This document shows positions 51,652 through 63,775 of a DNA stretch of 64,000 bases, in pieces. The position numbers and the translations under genes are program-made. The DNA is taken from positions 19,517,012 through 19,581,011 of the forward strand of contig OX457038.1 of assembly GCA_949752735.1 (NCBI GenBank), given 5' to 3'. Numbering within the stretch: position 1 is the stretch's first letter; the number at the start of each line of letters is the position of its first letter. Below the pieces are notes generated by a model, which had not been told where the DNA came from, did not search any database, and was given only the letters and a program-made list of their open reading frames with translations. The stretch is from Lumbricus terrestris. Taxonomy: Eukaryota > Annelida > Clitellata > Crassiclitellata > Lumbricidae.

Positions 51652-54018
51652 TGCCAACAACAACAAAAACCGGTTGGTTGCTCCTTGTGCGGTCAGTCGG
51701 TTAGGGGCAGGTCTATCGATCGAGGCGGTCGGAGGAAGGGTAGTAGTCGGTGTCGTTAATAATTGAAGAATGACAATGCAGTGCATGCAGACCCCTTACA
51801 GGCCTACACCACAATGATAACGGCTGGACTATTGTAGATCCATTGCCCGGCAATATTTTCTACACGTTTTGATCAACGGCTATTATTTTATTGAGTCAAA
51901 GAAGAAGTCGACCGGTTCGACTTTTATGATCTACCAATGCCAGCAGTACCAGGACCTCGTTTGGTGAAATAGTCGGCAATTATAGCCGCCTGTTTACGTC
52001 TCTCTGTCTTTGTTCATATCCCTCTCTGTGACCCTGTCCATATCTTCCCTGTCTGCTTCTATGCCCCTCTGTATTCGTGACAATTGTTCAGTCGGACATT
52101 GACATGCGTAGGGTAATATCAGTAAGGTGCTCCACTTAAATGACTGTCTCGGTTTGCGTATGCATGCTAACCTGATATATCGATTAATTTTTGGCGCCAA
52201 ATAAGTCAACCATTACACGACACACATACGCACACAAATGCATACATGCATGCATATAATGTTATACACCTGAATGCACATGTAAAAGCAAATGCATATA
52301 ATATTATAGAGCACATGTAAACGCAAATGCATAGACAGGTCAAAACAAAGTAGGCTAATCATCGAATGGCATTATGGCTGTCTCACGGTCCTAACTTTGC
52401 GTTACATGTATGGCTCGCGTCAAGTATTTCTGGCTTTCATCAGTACCGCAAAGGGACAACCCGTGGGAACCAGCCTGGTTCGCATACGTCTAATTTACAG
52501 CCAAATTCAGCGAGGCTGCATGCAGGTAGGCCATGCAAAAAGTCAGAAGACTCAGATTTCCGTTATATCCGATGACATACATGCAATATATAATTGCTAA
52601 ATAAAATCGACGAACCTGCATTGAAAACAGACTCCACAGACAATCGTCGTAGACTTCGCCATTAAAATTGAACCTATGAAGTGTGATATTATGTGATCGG
52701 CAGCGATGCCTTGTCCTTGCACCGGACACAACGTGGCAACCGCGTCTGCTATAACCCAATGCTGAAACGCGAACCATTGCTGACAGGCAACCTTCAACTG
52801 ACGTTCGGGCTTAGGCGGCAAACGCAAGTGAATCGAATGACTGATGCCCCGCAGGTTTTCGTATATAGTCTGACCTCACACAACGGGCGTCGCTCCAGAC
52901 ATAATTATATGTATATAGTCGATCAGCTGATCACTTGGCTCTATGCCAGTGAACAGGGTAAACGATGCGTGACGGAATTTTGTAAGTCACTGTTATTGTG
53001 AAAAAAGCCACAGCCAGCCACTATCGAATGGCCTGCGATGGCGGGTCACGCTGGGTAAACGTCTACGCTTACCTTAACCACAAAGTATAGGGATACAAGA
53101 TATGGGGAGGCTGAGATTGCCTTTTCATTTTTCATTGAGTCAATGCGGTGAGATTTTCACAACTAGTCATCTCTAAATTTAAATATTATATTTGTATATT
53201 ATAAGATATAAGAATTATTGGAAAACGCTTCACCAGATATAATTTATTAAACGACTGACTAACCAGTTAAATATGTAGGCCTACAGGCAATTGCATGTTG
53301 TAAATGATTGTGAAGCTGGAACATGAAAGACCTTTCGGTGAACGGTCCTAGTCGTCTGTAAAAGTATTCTTTGGCCTTCGGAGTTTGTTTGAAAACAGAG
53401 CAGACTCTGTTCTCTATTTGAAACGAGAAAACAATACTAACTCATATTCTGTTATGGTAAACTAGGTCCATGAAAAATGACATGATGCCTGCGCTGACGC
53501 CGCTGAAGCATGCATGGGGTCATTATCTAGGACTGCGAGGTAAAGTCGTAAGATTTGATGATGACGATGGCTAGCACTTGAATCATTCGCTAATCGTTCA
53601 TTAAAATAATTATATCACGTGGGTTTCTAATGTTAAATCATCGTATAATAATAATAATTCGGATAAACTGTGGATTGCTTCTTTGCTACGATGGATATAT
53701 ATGTCTTGTCTAGACTAGTTAGATTCGAACGAAGCCAGAAAACGGCATCACGGCAAAAGTTTTGACAACTCAAATGATTAGGTCTATACCCGACTTGCTT
53801 TTCTCACTAAGCTTCGACTCCCGGGCACTGCAGTTCATGTAGAATCGCCTTTCTAGAGTGATACACATGATACATACATACATGCATGCATGCATGAATG
53901 CATTCACAAACACATACACGATTGCATGCATATGATATATGGGCCTAGTCTACATAGGCCTACATGAATTTTGACACATAGGCATATTACATGCGATTGC
54001 ATGCAAACACACATACAC

Positions 54019-54053
<35 letters not shown>

Positions 54054-54082
54054 CATGCATCTAATGAAGTAGGTATATGCTT
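51652..54082. other. Stretch without a recognised gene
   Basis: A somewhat GC-richer open stretch at 52693-53001 (+) has no recognisable domain and no clear exon borders. (CATA)n and (CA)n repeats lie at 53870-53925 and 54003-54055. Confidence 0.5.
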
Positions 54083-54577
54083 CAGCGGCGGCGCCAGGAT
54101 TTCAGTTTTGAGGGGGCCGAATCCTCGTGGAGGAAATAAAAATTGTGTCCATTTACATTCGCAAAAATTCTGACGACCTTTTTTAAACGTCATTCGTCCG
54201 AAATCGGATGGAAATTATCCATTTTCAGCCGCCAAAATTTCTGACGACCTTTTTTAGTCATTCGTCCGAAATCTCATGGCAATTTCACATTTTTCATCCG
54301 CCAAAATTCTGACGAATTTTTTTAGTCGTTCGTCCGAAATCTCTTGGCAATTTCCCTTTTTTTCAGCCGCCACAAATTCTGATGACCTTCTATTTTAGTC
54401 ATTCGTCTAAATCTCATCCATGGGTGATGTGTGTTTTTCATTTTTAGGGGGGCTTATCGTGGACAATATTTTAGCTTTACATGTCAAACAAACCGGATGG
54501 CCATTTTAGAGGGGCTTAGCCCCGCATGGCCTTTATTAGGTGGGATTAGCCCGTAGCCTCCCCTGGAGCCGCCACTG
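54083..54577. mobile_element. hAT-type MITE with internal tandem repeats
   Basis: The ends CAGCGGCGGCGCCAGG and CCTGGAGCCGCCACTG are imperfect inverted repeats of hAT type. The flanks ATATGCTT and ATAGCCTG match only in part. The interior has about four diverged copies of a 65-70-bp unit (54150-54420) with GACGACCTTTTTTAGTCATT and TCGTCCGAAATCTCATGG. Confidence 0.65.
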
Positions 54578-55329
54578 ATAGCCTGTGCTTTATTAAACTG
54601 CTCTCTGGTATAATAGCAAGAACTGTCAATACGAGAAGGCTACAGCATTCTAACAATAGGCTATACATGTAAACGTCTTGCGCTGTGGGTTATCAGTAAA
54701 AAGTAGGCGACGGTCGTGCGGTCGTGATCGCGTGTTGGAGTTTATACTTTATAAGCTATAGCCTCTAATACATCATACGTGTACGGTATTATGTGTGTGA
54801 GTAATACACTAATACTGTGTATGCTCAAGCACTGTTTACGTGCACCACATAGGAAGCCGCAAGCGTTTTACTTCTGCCCAAAACACAAAAATAAAGCGTA
54901 GAACAATAATATTGCCATGGCGTCGTGCGTACGATGCGTGCACATGTCAGTTAAGTAGGCTACAGTGTAGACTGTAGACATTGCAAAGGAAATCATCTGT
55001 TATGAAGAGACGTGAGCTGAATATAATTTCCGGTCTATGGTCTGTAGTGGTGAAGCCAAGAGCACTGTAGAGCAGATAGGTGTGAAAGGTTTCTATTGAA
55101 AAGTCGACGTTTAGTAGGCCTACGCATCCGTGGATAGGTCGATCTGCGCGCGAAGATTAAAGTCAGATTAGTGGACAAGTATGAATCAACGGTTGCAATG
55201 CCTTCACTTCATGGATTCGCCGTTGAGGATCGAGGTGTGTTGCGTAAACAACTATAAGAAATTATGCACTGTGCGGTGTACAACTGTACAATGTGTACAT
55301 ACGTGATTCGCAATTAAGACTCTCTATAA

Positions 55330-56198
55330 CAGGGGTCTCAAACTCAAGTCAGCATGTGGGCCGCATTTGGAAATTTTTAATGACTCGCGGGCCGCAACAT
55401 AAAAATATTCTCGTGCACGTGAAACTATATAATTAGTTATGTGTCATTGCAGCATACAATTATACTGTAATGATGATATGATCCTGCAAAATTCACACAA
55501 TGTTAGGCTATATTTTAAGTGTACCTATAATGGTACTTCAAACAAAATTGAAAAACATTCTATCCCAATTATCGAAAAATGCATGGGCGCTATAATTAAA
55601 GAAATTATGCTGTAATCAAAATTTAAAATGACTAATTTTTTAAGTAGGAAAGTAATTCAGCTCGAATTTAGCTAGGCCAGGAGACTCTGAGTGTTCTTAA
55701 GTGTTCTAAATGTTCTAAGACCTCTAAACCAAAGTCACCAAAATTATAGGAATAAACATAGGGCCTGCAGCCTGTTAGTGTCATTGTTCAAAACCAAGCA
55801 AATGGAAGTTAATTTGCAAAAATAAGCACACGCGGAAGTGACATTTTTCAACTTCTCATCATCTGGGGAGATACAATTATTACGAAGATACTCTATTTAG
55901 CGACACCGGCATAAAACTTCGCTGTAGCATACTTCTGCTTGGGTGTTGCATCGCACTGAAGCCCACTAAATTAATTCCATCTGCATATATGCCTATATCT
56001 GCTGTTAGGGACTCAATGTCCACAGCAAAAGGAGTAGAAAGCAGTTTAAATGTTGGTTCAAATCGTAAAGGAACTGCAAAATTCTTATAAACCGATTTCT
56101 ACTTTTTTAAAATCAAAAACCAGGAGGCTGTTGGCGGGCCGCATTAATCGGGTTCGCGGACCGCATGCGGCCCGCGGGCCGCGTGTTTGAGACCCCTG
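55330..56198. mobile_element. hAT-type (Charlie-like) MITE
   Basis: CAGGGGTCTCAAACTC at the left and GTTTGAGACCCCTG at the right are inverted repeats of a well-known hAT form, with GGCCGC-rich subterminal DNA. The 8-bp flanks CTCTATAA (55322-55329) and CTCTATAG (56199-56206) differ at one base. No transposase frame. Confidence 0.88.
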
Positions 56199-56333
56199 CT
56201 CTATAGGCCTAATCTATATATTGTAGACATCAACGAACTTTGTCGTTAAATTAACAACATGTTTTTATTGTAAGAACATGTTCAACGCCAGAATTAAGAG
56301 CTTAAACCTGTTCGAGATGCGTAAATTTAATTC

Positions 56334-56545
56334 ATTCGCTCATTCATCCATTCATTCATTCGTTCATTCACTCATTCATTCACTCATTCATTCATTCATT
56401 CATTCACTCATTCATTCATTCATTATGGGTATTTAGGCCTATATACATTCAAGGCCATTACTACTCAGGAGCGCTCCCGACCCAACATCGGCTGAAAAGG
56501 ACGGTTTTAAGACTGCGATAAAACGCATCTAAGCAAACACTAATA
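56334..56545 (-). pseudogene. LINE 3' end with AATG tail
   Basis: Read on the minus strand, about 56530-56460 encodes FYRSLKTVLFSRCWVGSAPE and a stop, a LINE ORF2 C-terminus. A short 3' UTR and an (AATG)n tail (56427-56334) follow. The element is 5'-truncated. Confidence 0.6.
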
Positions 56546-56633
56546 TAATTATGGTGTAAGTCTTCGTCTCGTTTTCATGTTTTTACCAAAATATTAAACC
56601 TGTCTTCAAGTCGTAGTTCATAATTTTCTTGTA

Positions 56634-57026
56634 CAGGGTGGGCCATAAAAAAGTAACCCCCTAAGGTTTTTTGCCCATATCTTGGCCAGAAGTAAGAATT
56701 TCGAAATGAAATTTTACAGTCCTAAAGACAATTCATAAAATTTCATTTCGATATTCTTACTTCTGACCAAGATATTGGCCAGAATAATTAAAATGGTTTT
56801 TTTGCAACTTTTTGTTGCGTCGCGTTTTTGAATCGTCAAAAAACGGTGGGTGGCCTCACTAAAAGTGATATACCTTTTGTTCTGTTTGAAATATTTTGAT
56901 GAAATCCGGCCATCATGTGTAAATATGAATTGTCTTTAATCCTGTAAAATTTCATTTCGAAATTCTTACTTCTGGCCAAGATATCTGCAAAAAGCGTAGG
57001 GCGTTACTTTTTTATGGCCCACCCTG
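56634..57026. mobile_element. Tc1/mariner-type MITE
   Basis: CAGGGTGGGCCATAAAAAAG and its complement form near-perfect terminal inverted repeats of about 24 bases, flanked by TA on both sides (56632-56633 and 57027-57028). Inside, a roughly 38-bp module (TGGCCAGAAGTAAGAATTTC) recurs three times, once direct and twice inverted. No transposase. Confidence 0.88.
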
Positions 57027-57028
57027 TA

Positions 57029-57770
57029 TATTGTTGTTTGGATCTGTTTTGTCCACATTCTTGTTGCCTGCGTCTTGGATTTACCGTGTGCAACTGTGCA
57101 TGTATGCAGACAATTTGTTATTTCTCTCATTTACGTCTGTCCATCAAGGACCATCATTGTCATTTACAGTGTAGGCCTAGTGAACAAAGGACAGGTCCTA
57201 CCTATGCGAAGAATTTACTATTATACCTATACTATATCCATTTATACCGTTCGAATATGCACGTCATCATATCATGTGGTTTATATTTGGTATAACTACA
57301 GACTCTGTTTATTCTCTGTCCCTTCATTATTCTTTGAAACCAACTGTGTGGAGTTTCACAGCCAGTCATATTATGCAGCCTATTGGTCTATAACATATTA
57401 CATATAATTGTAGACTATACACACACATAAAGCCTACATTAGGCCTATATATAATATGTACCTTATCACTTGTAGGCCTATGTAGGCCTATGAGACTAGT
57501 CTTGTAGTAGCCCATAGCTATACATGATACTTTTAAATGTGCTATGCATATTATATCCATTTATATGATCAGGGTAAACAAATAAACTATAGACACTGCA
57601 GTCCTTCACGATCAATAATTTATAGCGGTTTATGATAAGCGTATACGGACCGTAGGCCAACGTAACGTAAACAGGTCTTCATACTAGAAGTTCATAGGCC
57701 TTTGAGTTGTTCGACAAACCTGAGACGGGCGAAATCTGTATACACAGTATATGGATGCAGTTGAACGCAT
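57029..57770. other. Intergenic stretch, no gene seen
   Basis: AT-rich with many TAGGCCTA words. Small open frames show nothing recognisable. Confidence 0.5.
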
Positions 57771-57779
57771 TTATAGCTT

Positions 57780-58100
57780 GATGTAGTCTATGCCACAAAA
57801 GCGCTTTATAGAGAAGATTCTGTCTGGTGTGTGTCTGTTTGACAGGGATGCATTTCCACAGTTTTTGAACTTTTCACTCCAAACCTTCACTACTGGGGTG
57901 GGTGAGTTGGGGGTGGGTGGAGAGGAGTGGGGTGGGTGCGATGGGGAGGAGTGGGTGGGGTAAAGTGGGGTGGGGTGGGGTGGGGAGGAAAGGTGTGGAG
58001 TGGGGTGGGGTGGTTGGGGAGCCGGCAGTGAGGGAGGGGAAGTAACTAATTGGCCGGGAGCAGGGCGAATCGTAAATTTTCCGGGCAACGCCGGGTACTC
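57780..58100 (-). repeat. Dispersed repeat with CCCGGCGTTGCCCGG head and CCCAC-rich body
   Basis: On the minus strand it starts with GTACCCGGCGTTGCCCGG (58098-58080), runs through a C/A-rich ACCCCACCCC block (58015-57890) and ends near GACAGAATCTTCTCTATAAA. The same head-plus-C-rich layout recurs at 60130-60385. Probably a retroposon family; class unknown. Confidence 0.5.
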
Positions 58101-58599
58101 CACCAAGTTTAGTCAATGAAACTTACAAGGGTTGCTTAAGACTTAGCGACGTTTTTCCTTGTAAAAGACCTTCACTCAGTTTCAGTGTCTTCTAAGCGTA
58201 AAAGTAAATGCAACGTCAAAACGATCATATTATTATGAAAATTCCTACGATTCCTGCCTATATAGACGCGGGTTGATTTTCAACTGACCTTAAAAAGTTA
58301 CCAATCATGCATGCACTCACTCATATCGAGATGTACATGTATAGCATATAATAAGATAGCAGAGGTAGGCCCTACGTGTAAACTTGGAGCTTGTTGACTA
58401 CATGTGTTACACTACGCATTTGGGTCATGCTGTGGTAACCGTAAGCCAAATTAAAGCATGATCATCATTATTGGTAAGTGGCGCCAGTTTGTTCATTTTG
58501 CACCCACCTACCAACTGGATTTTTCTAAAACTGAAAATGAAATGTTTGGGTTTAACGACTCTTTTTCATATCGAAGATGATTTCAGCGTCGACTCCACG

Positions 58600-59165
58600 T
58601 TTATATTGCGACCGAGCCACCCGCAGTATGTAAAGATCCGACCGGGGAATCGAACCCGCTCCGCCGGTGTCACGAAATAGAGTATCCCCCGTATTAATTG
58701 TATCCCCCCAAATTAAGAAAAGTCGAAAAAAACGCTTCCGTGTGTATTTTTCTTTGCAAATTGATTTTCATCTGCTTTGTTTTCAACAATGACACTAACA
58801 GGTATGTTTATTCCTACTAGATAATTTGTTTTTCCCTGTTTTTATAGCACTTAAAACATTTAAAACACTTAAAAACACTCAGAGTCACTAAATAAATTCG
58901 AGTTGCCTTTATCTGAGCATTGCTTAGGACACTTAAAACAATTAGAGTCACTTTAAATTTTGATTACGGCATAATTTTTTTTATTATGCGCATTTTTCAA
59001 AAAAGGGGATAGAATGGTTTATCCCTCCGGATAGTATAGACCGGTTAATTCCATCCGGGGGGATAGATTAATTCATCCCCCCGGATAGCTTTCAGAGGGT
59101 ATACTCCGTTTCGTGTCACCGGCGCGGCGAGCGGGCTACAACCCACTCGGCCACACAGGATCCTC
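58600..59165 (-). mobile_element. tRNA-derived SINE interrupted by a 439-bp element
   Basis: On the minus strand, the right part (59165-59113) has TGTGTGGCCGAGTGGGTT, a good pol III A box. The left part (58673-58600) has GCGGGTTCGATTCCCCGGTC, a good B box. They are separated by an inserted element, so the tRNA-like promoter is split. Confidence 0.65.
58674..59112. mobile_element. TIR element inserted in the SINE
   Basis: GAAATAGAGTATCCCC at the left and GGGTATACTCCGTTTC at the right are imperfect inverted repeats. Identical 7-bp flanks GTGTCAC (58667-58673 and 59113-59119) look like a target-site duplication. The interior contains inverted CCGGATAG and CATCCGGGGGGATAG words. Superfamily uncertain. 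Confidence 0.75.
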
Positions 59166-60114
59166 AGTTCTAAAACTGTCTTGAACGCGCACCAGTCAAC
59201 CGAAACTCTGCAATATAAGCTTATGCATGCGCTTTATTCTGGTTGCCTCAATAATCCACTTGTCCCGCGAAGGTCTGATCCAAAATTACCAACAGATGAA
59301 ACTATTTAGGTCAGAGATAACTTCAGATAAGGTCTTCATGACGAGGTTGACAGACTGAATAAATAAATAAACGACACGAAGGTCGATTGAATGCATGCAG
59401 TACTTAATTGACACTTGAGTTGAAAATGGCGCATTATGGATGGCATACCGGTAGGTCAAAGAAGCTCATTTCAAAATTGAAATTAAATTGCATGGTATAC
59501 AGACTATGTAGGGCTAAGTGCCAATTCCATATGCTATCAACTGTTCAAGTGACATGCATGGAAAAGCATAAGATCCATCCACTGAGCTACAATTACAGGT
59601 ACATGCATAACGATAAGTTTTCATGAAGACTCGTTTGAGGACACATTGGTGTGTAGGTCTATATTAAAACTAAGTCTATAGTGGGCCGAAGCCAACTCCG
59701 TATAGGCCTAGAAAAAAGGAGTTTACGCATAAATTATACATATAGAGTCTACCTCCAAGAATTCTTTTATTGTGAATTACGTTCGTGGATATAAAATATA
59801 GGCGATCCCAGAAGTCAAGTTTGTTTTTAGGCTATACAATACATAACTCACGTTAGGCCTATACTGCGATTGTAATAATTACATTGTCTAACTTAACGCA
59901 AACGGCAACATCTTTCCAGGCCTTAATTATAGCGTGGCTTAGTATTTGTAAATTTAGAAAATTGCGACGTGTAGGCCTGCATGTGCTAATTGGCGCGTTC
60001 AGCTTTGCTTGTGCATGTTTAAATATTCGAACTGTGCTAAAAAAAAAGTATTAGTCTACTCTTTGCACTGCATGCATCAGGGCAATCTGCATTGTTTCTC
60101 AGGGTCACACACTC
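59166..60114. other. Intergenic stretch, no gene seen
   Basis: AT-rich. The open stretch 59408-59626 lacks recognisable content. Confidence 0.5.
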
Positions 60115-60129
60115 TTACAAGTTACTGGC

Positions 60130-60385
60130 TGAAATACCTGGCGTTACCCGGGTGATTTCGGTTCCCCCCGAGCGACGCCTCACCCCAGAACCATCCCACC
60201 CTCCCATAGTGGTCCAACCCGACCCCACCCCACTCCTGTATACCCCGCACGCCGCCCCACACAGCCCCATCCCACCCCAACGCCCCAACCCTGCCACGAG
60301 CCCACGACAGCCCACCCGCCCAACCCCACTCCTCCCCTCCCACCCAACCCACCTCGGCCTGACCCAGCCCACACGACCCCTCTGA
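60130..60385 (+). repeat. CCCAC-rich repeat with GGCGTTACCCGGG head
   Basis: CCTGGCGTTACCCGGG is followed by about 220 bases of very C-rich DNA dominated by CCCCACCC-type words. Same layout as 58100-57780 in the opposite orientation. Confidence 0.55.
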
Positions 60386-61092
60386 GACTGAGGTTGCCTA
60401 CACGGACAATTTAAGTACAATTTATTTTTTTATTAAGTAGGCCTATATACTTTATAGGCTATAATTCAAAGTTTATAGTTTTCAATATAATGTTTAATTG
60501 TTTATGTCGTCATGGACTATGAGGGCATTGAGGGCTGAGGACTTATGTTTCGGCCGACAATTTAAATTTTAAAATATTTCAATAGTTTAAATTTCTCAAT
60601 TTTTAATTTAACCAAAGTTCTAAAAAAACAAAATAATTGCTGCGGATTTAACCTAATGTTATAATTATAGCCTTTTAAGTGTTCACTGATAAACTGTCTT
60701 ATTTGCCGATTAAACTATACATTGAGCATTATTTGAGCAAATAAGTTGTAAATTTTAAAATGCAATACCAATGGGCAAGATGCAACCGTGTCAAATTATT
60801 TCGTTTTCCTTTTTTGTCGTTTTTTATTGTTTCGAAAAAGACGTCGTTCTATTCCTTTTAATTTTTTTAGCATCTATGCCTGCATGCATGCATAGCCTAA
60901 ATGCACGATAGACCTATACACGTAACACGCAAAAACGTAGGCTATACATAATTATGCCTACATAGGACTACACATAATGTTTCTATTCAAATTTCAAAAT
61001 ATGTGAATTCATACATTCATAATAAATCTATGCGCCTACAAAAATTTATTATGTAAGATATACATAGAACTATTTATTAACATACGCGCACA

Positions 61093-61142
<50 letters not shown>

Positions 61143-63760
61143 GTAGGACTATCGCGATCAATGCACTATAGGTTTTTATTGTTTCGAAATAGACCAGCGT
61201 ATCGTAAATTGGCCTTCATGGGTCTTTAACTTGTTACCCAAACTTAAGATTGGCGAAATGCCAATACGTACAGTGTATATATGTGAGCGATTCTGTCCTT
61301 GAAGCAAACAAAGAAGGCCCACAGTTTAGTACCGCGTGACAACAGATAGGCCTAGCTTTTGGAAAATCAGGACAGTTCACTGACCTATCTATGAAGATGC
61401 ACTCGTTGCCCGTAGCATTCATTTGATCATGTCAAAGTATACTGAACTAGTGTACGGTAAGGTAATTATTGACTATACAATGGTCCAATAATGTTATTAC
61501 TTCGCTGTATTCTTCAACACCATTTACTGTTGACCTCCGTCATTAGACTCTCAAATTGTTGCGTGCAAGAAATAACTACAGGTTTAACGTGTAACGTCTT
61601 TGAGTGCTGGACGCTATATAGTCTTGTAAATGCTTCCGAAAATCAGTTAAGCATTCTAAGCACTCTTAGGAAATGAGCTGCATTGGTAACGCATGCAGTA
61701 GCTTATACATGCATACCGTTCAAAATGGTTAAGAAGACGTGTATGATGTGTATGATGTGTAGTCTGAGTTAGAGTCGCAGCTTTAGTATATTATACTCTC
61801 GTTACTAGAGTGATGAGTCATGGACCGAATGCAATCTGCAACCGATGTTGAAACTGCATGCGTCAAACGACCTTCGCAGGGATCAGCTCAAGGACACCTC
61901 ATCCAACATAGGAATCTACCAGCCTCACAGGTCGCGAGTTTCTATATTGTTCCATTAAAAAACAACGGTGGCAACTTCTAAGCGACAAGACTCCGAAGAT
62001 TTGTCTGGTGCGATCGAAACTAACTTTGCAAAGATTTATAGAAATGCGAGTTTATTGTCCAGAGTGTTTTGACAGTTTTGATAAACTAGAGGAACAGCAT
62101 GGCCATTTGTCAACAAGATCATTGTTGGATTGAAAAGAAACAGTGCGCGGGCGTTGATGTGAGCAAGCTTGATATGCGCTTCACACTGAACTGACTTTGC
62201 CTGCCAGACTAACAACAATGCGAACATTGAGTGAGAGTTTTGCCTTGTCGAACACAACAGTTGTCATGACAGAGCAATGTCAAGATGAGTATCGTCCGCA
62301 CAATGCTGTTTCCATGCATGCTTGGCTATGCGGCTGATCGGCGAAGTGAAGATTCAAAATAATCATATACGAGAGTGAACACAGTGTGAAAACTGACCAG
62401 CAATGTAGAGAGATTTCACTGACATACAACCGGTGAACCTGGTGGTCGATTGCTTAGAGTGCATCGTCTGTGACGAGGGACTACGGGTTCGAGGCTTCAA
62501 ATTCAAGCGGTGATAACTTATACATGTAAGTACTGTACACATACACTGTATAATAGGGGCAGTGCAGAGCAAGCACTTCGCTCATTGTACTTACTCTGCA
62601 TCGTCGCTGTTCTGTCGGATGTGTTCATGGTCATGTAGCCTATACTATGGAAAGACGGCAAAACCAAAAATGCGCAGCAGTCGGATTTTTAACACACATA
62701 ATAGTATGATATAATCATTGGTAATGCTAATATTCATGATACTGGCAGTTACTAACTAAAAAAATTATTTTTCGTATACATCATAATTGCTTAACATAAT
62801 TCTGGCTTTCAGGTTTCGTCGCGACTGACTATGAATCGTTTCCGTTTTGCTATGAAGGCAACGATCGAGATGAGATGATGAGAGTGAGATTAAGCGAGAA
62901 TGCATTGATTTAAAAATAATAATGCATCCACGCTGTAGATGGAAATACGAGACAAAAAGAAAATACGATGCTGTCAGATGGAAGCTTAGGCTATTCACGG
63001 TCTGTGATCCAGTGTTATTCTCTGTCTATAAATAAGTTGGACGACCAGAACCGCGCTTTTAATAGATCTATGGACCTAGTAATATGTCTTTGCACCATAA
63101 ACAATTATTTAGGCGCCGATTATATATTCTTATCTGATGTAACAGTGGATGACGAGTACATGAAGAGAGGTCCGCAGCACGCCCACCTACTCACTCACTC
63201 ACTACAGACTGTTCACTACAGCGTCGACTGAATGAGCGGCGGAGTGATCTTCATTGAAGATAAGCGTCGACCTTCCCTTGCACAGCAAGACCCGTATGAA
63301 GGAGAGCGGTTGGTGGCTGGGGGCGTGCAGCTAACGTCTCTGACACTGTTCATTGTCCCCATGATTAATCTACGAATTAGAACACAAGGCCGCAAGTGGC
63401 CAGGGCCTGTGGTGATGTCGAGCCTGTTTTGGCAATGAGAAAGGGCGTTGCTTGCTTAAACTAGATCCTAATCAAAGGATAATAAAATTTAATGGCAATT
63501 TAATCTAATTTACGATTGCGCTTTATCTTATCGGCTCCGAGTCGGTCAACATGACGCAAAGTTTGCAATTGCTATGTTTATTGTACTTCATATTGTGCAA
63601 AGACCTCTTTCAGGCAAAATTTATTACTGGCTATGCACACAATGATGCGAAACGCGCTCAGTCCAGCCCTAGTTAGCAACGAGCGGTATAGACCCTACGC
63701 GAAACGGGTCTTACCCCTGACAAGACGCTCCAACCGAATGTGTGTATACTTGGGTCAATA
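60386..63760. other. Stretch without a recognised gene
   Basis: AT-rich DNA with a (TA)n tract at 61098-61139 and a tRNA-like retroposon near 62425-62610. Open stretches such as 62968-63231 and 63232-63438 carry nothing I recognise. Confidence 0.5.
62425..62610 (+). mobile_element. Possible tRNA-derived SINE
   Basis: TGGTGGTCGATTGCTTAGAG resembles an A-box region and GGGTTCGAGGCTT a B box about 45 bases later. A body with GCAAGCACTTCGCTCATTG follows. Degraded and unconfirmed by a second copy in this window. Confidence 0.35.
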
Positions 63761-63764
63761 TGGG

Positions 63765-63775
63765 AAGATGGCGGC
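63765..63775 (+). promoter_or_regulatory. AAGATGGCGGC, YY1-type motif
   Basis: A perfect match to the YY1 consensus often found just downstream of transcription starts. About 200 bases later a short open segment (ATG at 63925) runs to a CAG|GTGAGG donor-like site at 63970-63971. Together they may mark the 5' end of a gene that continues past the window. Weak evidence. Confidence 0.3.

Noticed and set aside
51541..51786. Poly-Ala open frames
   Set aside because: They come from the (CAG)n microsatellite; no splice or domain support.
52693..53001. 102-codon open frame in GC-richer DNA
   Set aside because: No recognised domain, start context or convincing splice borders; it could be an unknown exon, but I cannot support it.
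60092..60420. Pro/Thr-rich (+) and Gly/Trp-rich (-) open frames
   Set aside because: Low-complexity CCCAC-rich repeat read in different frames.
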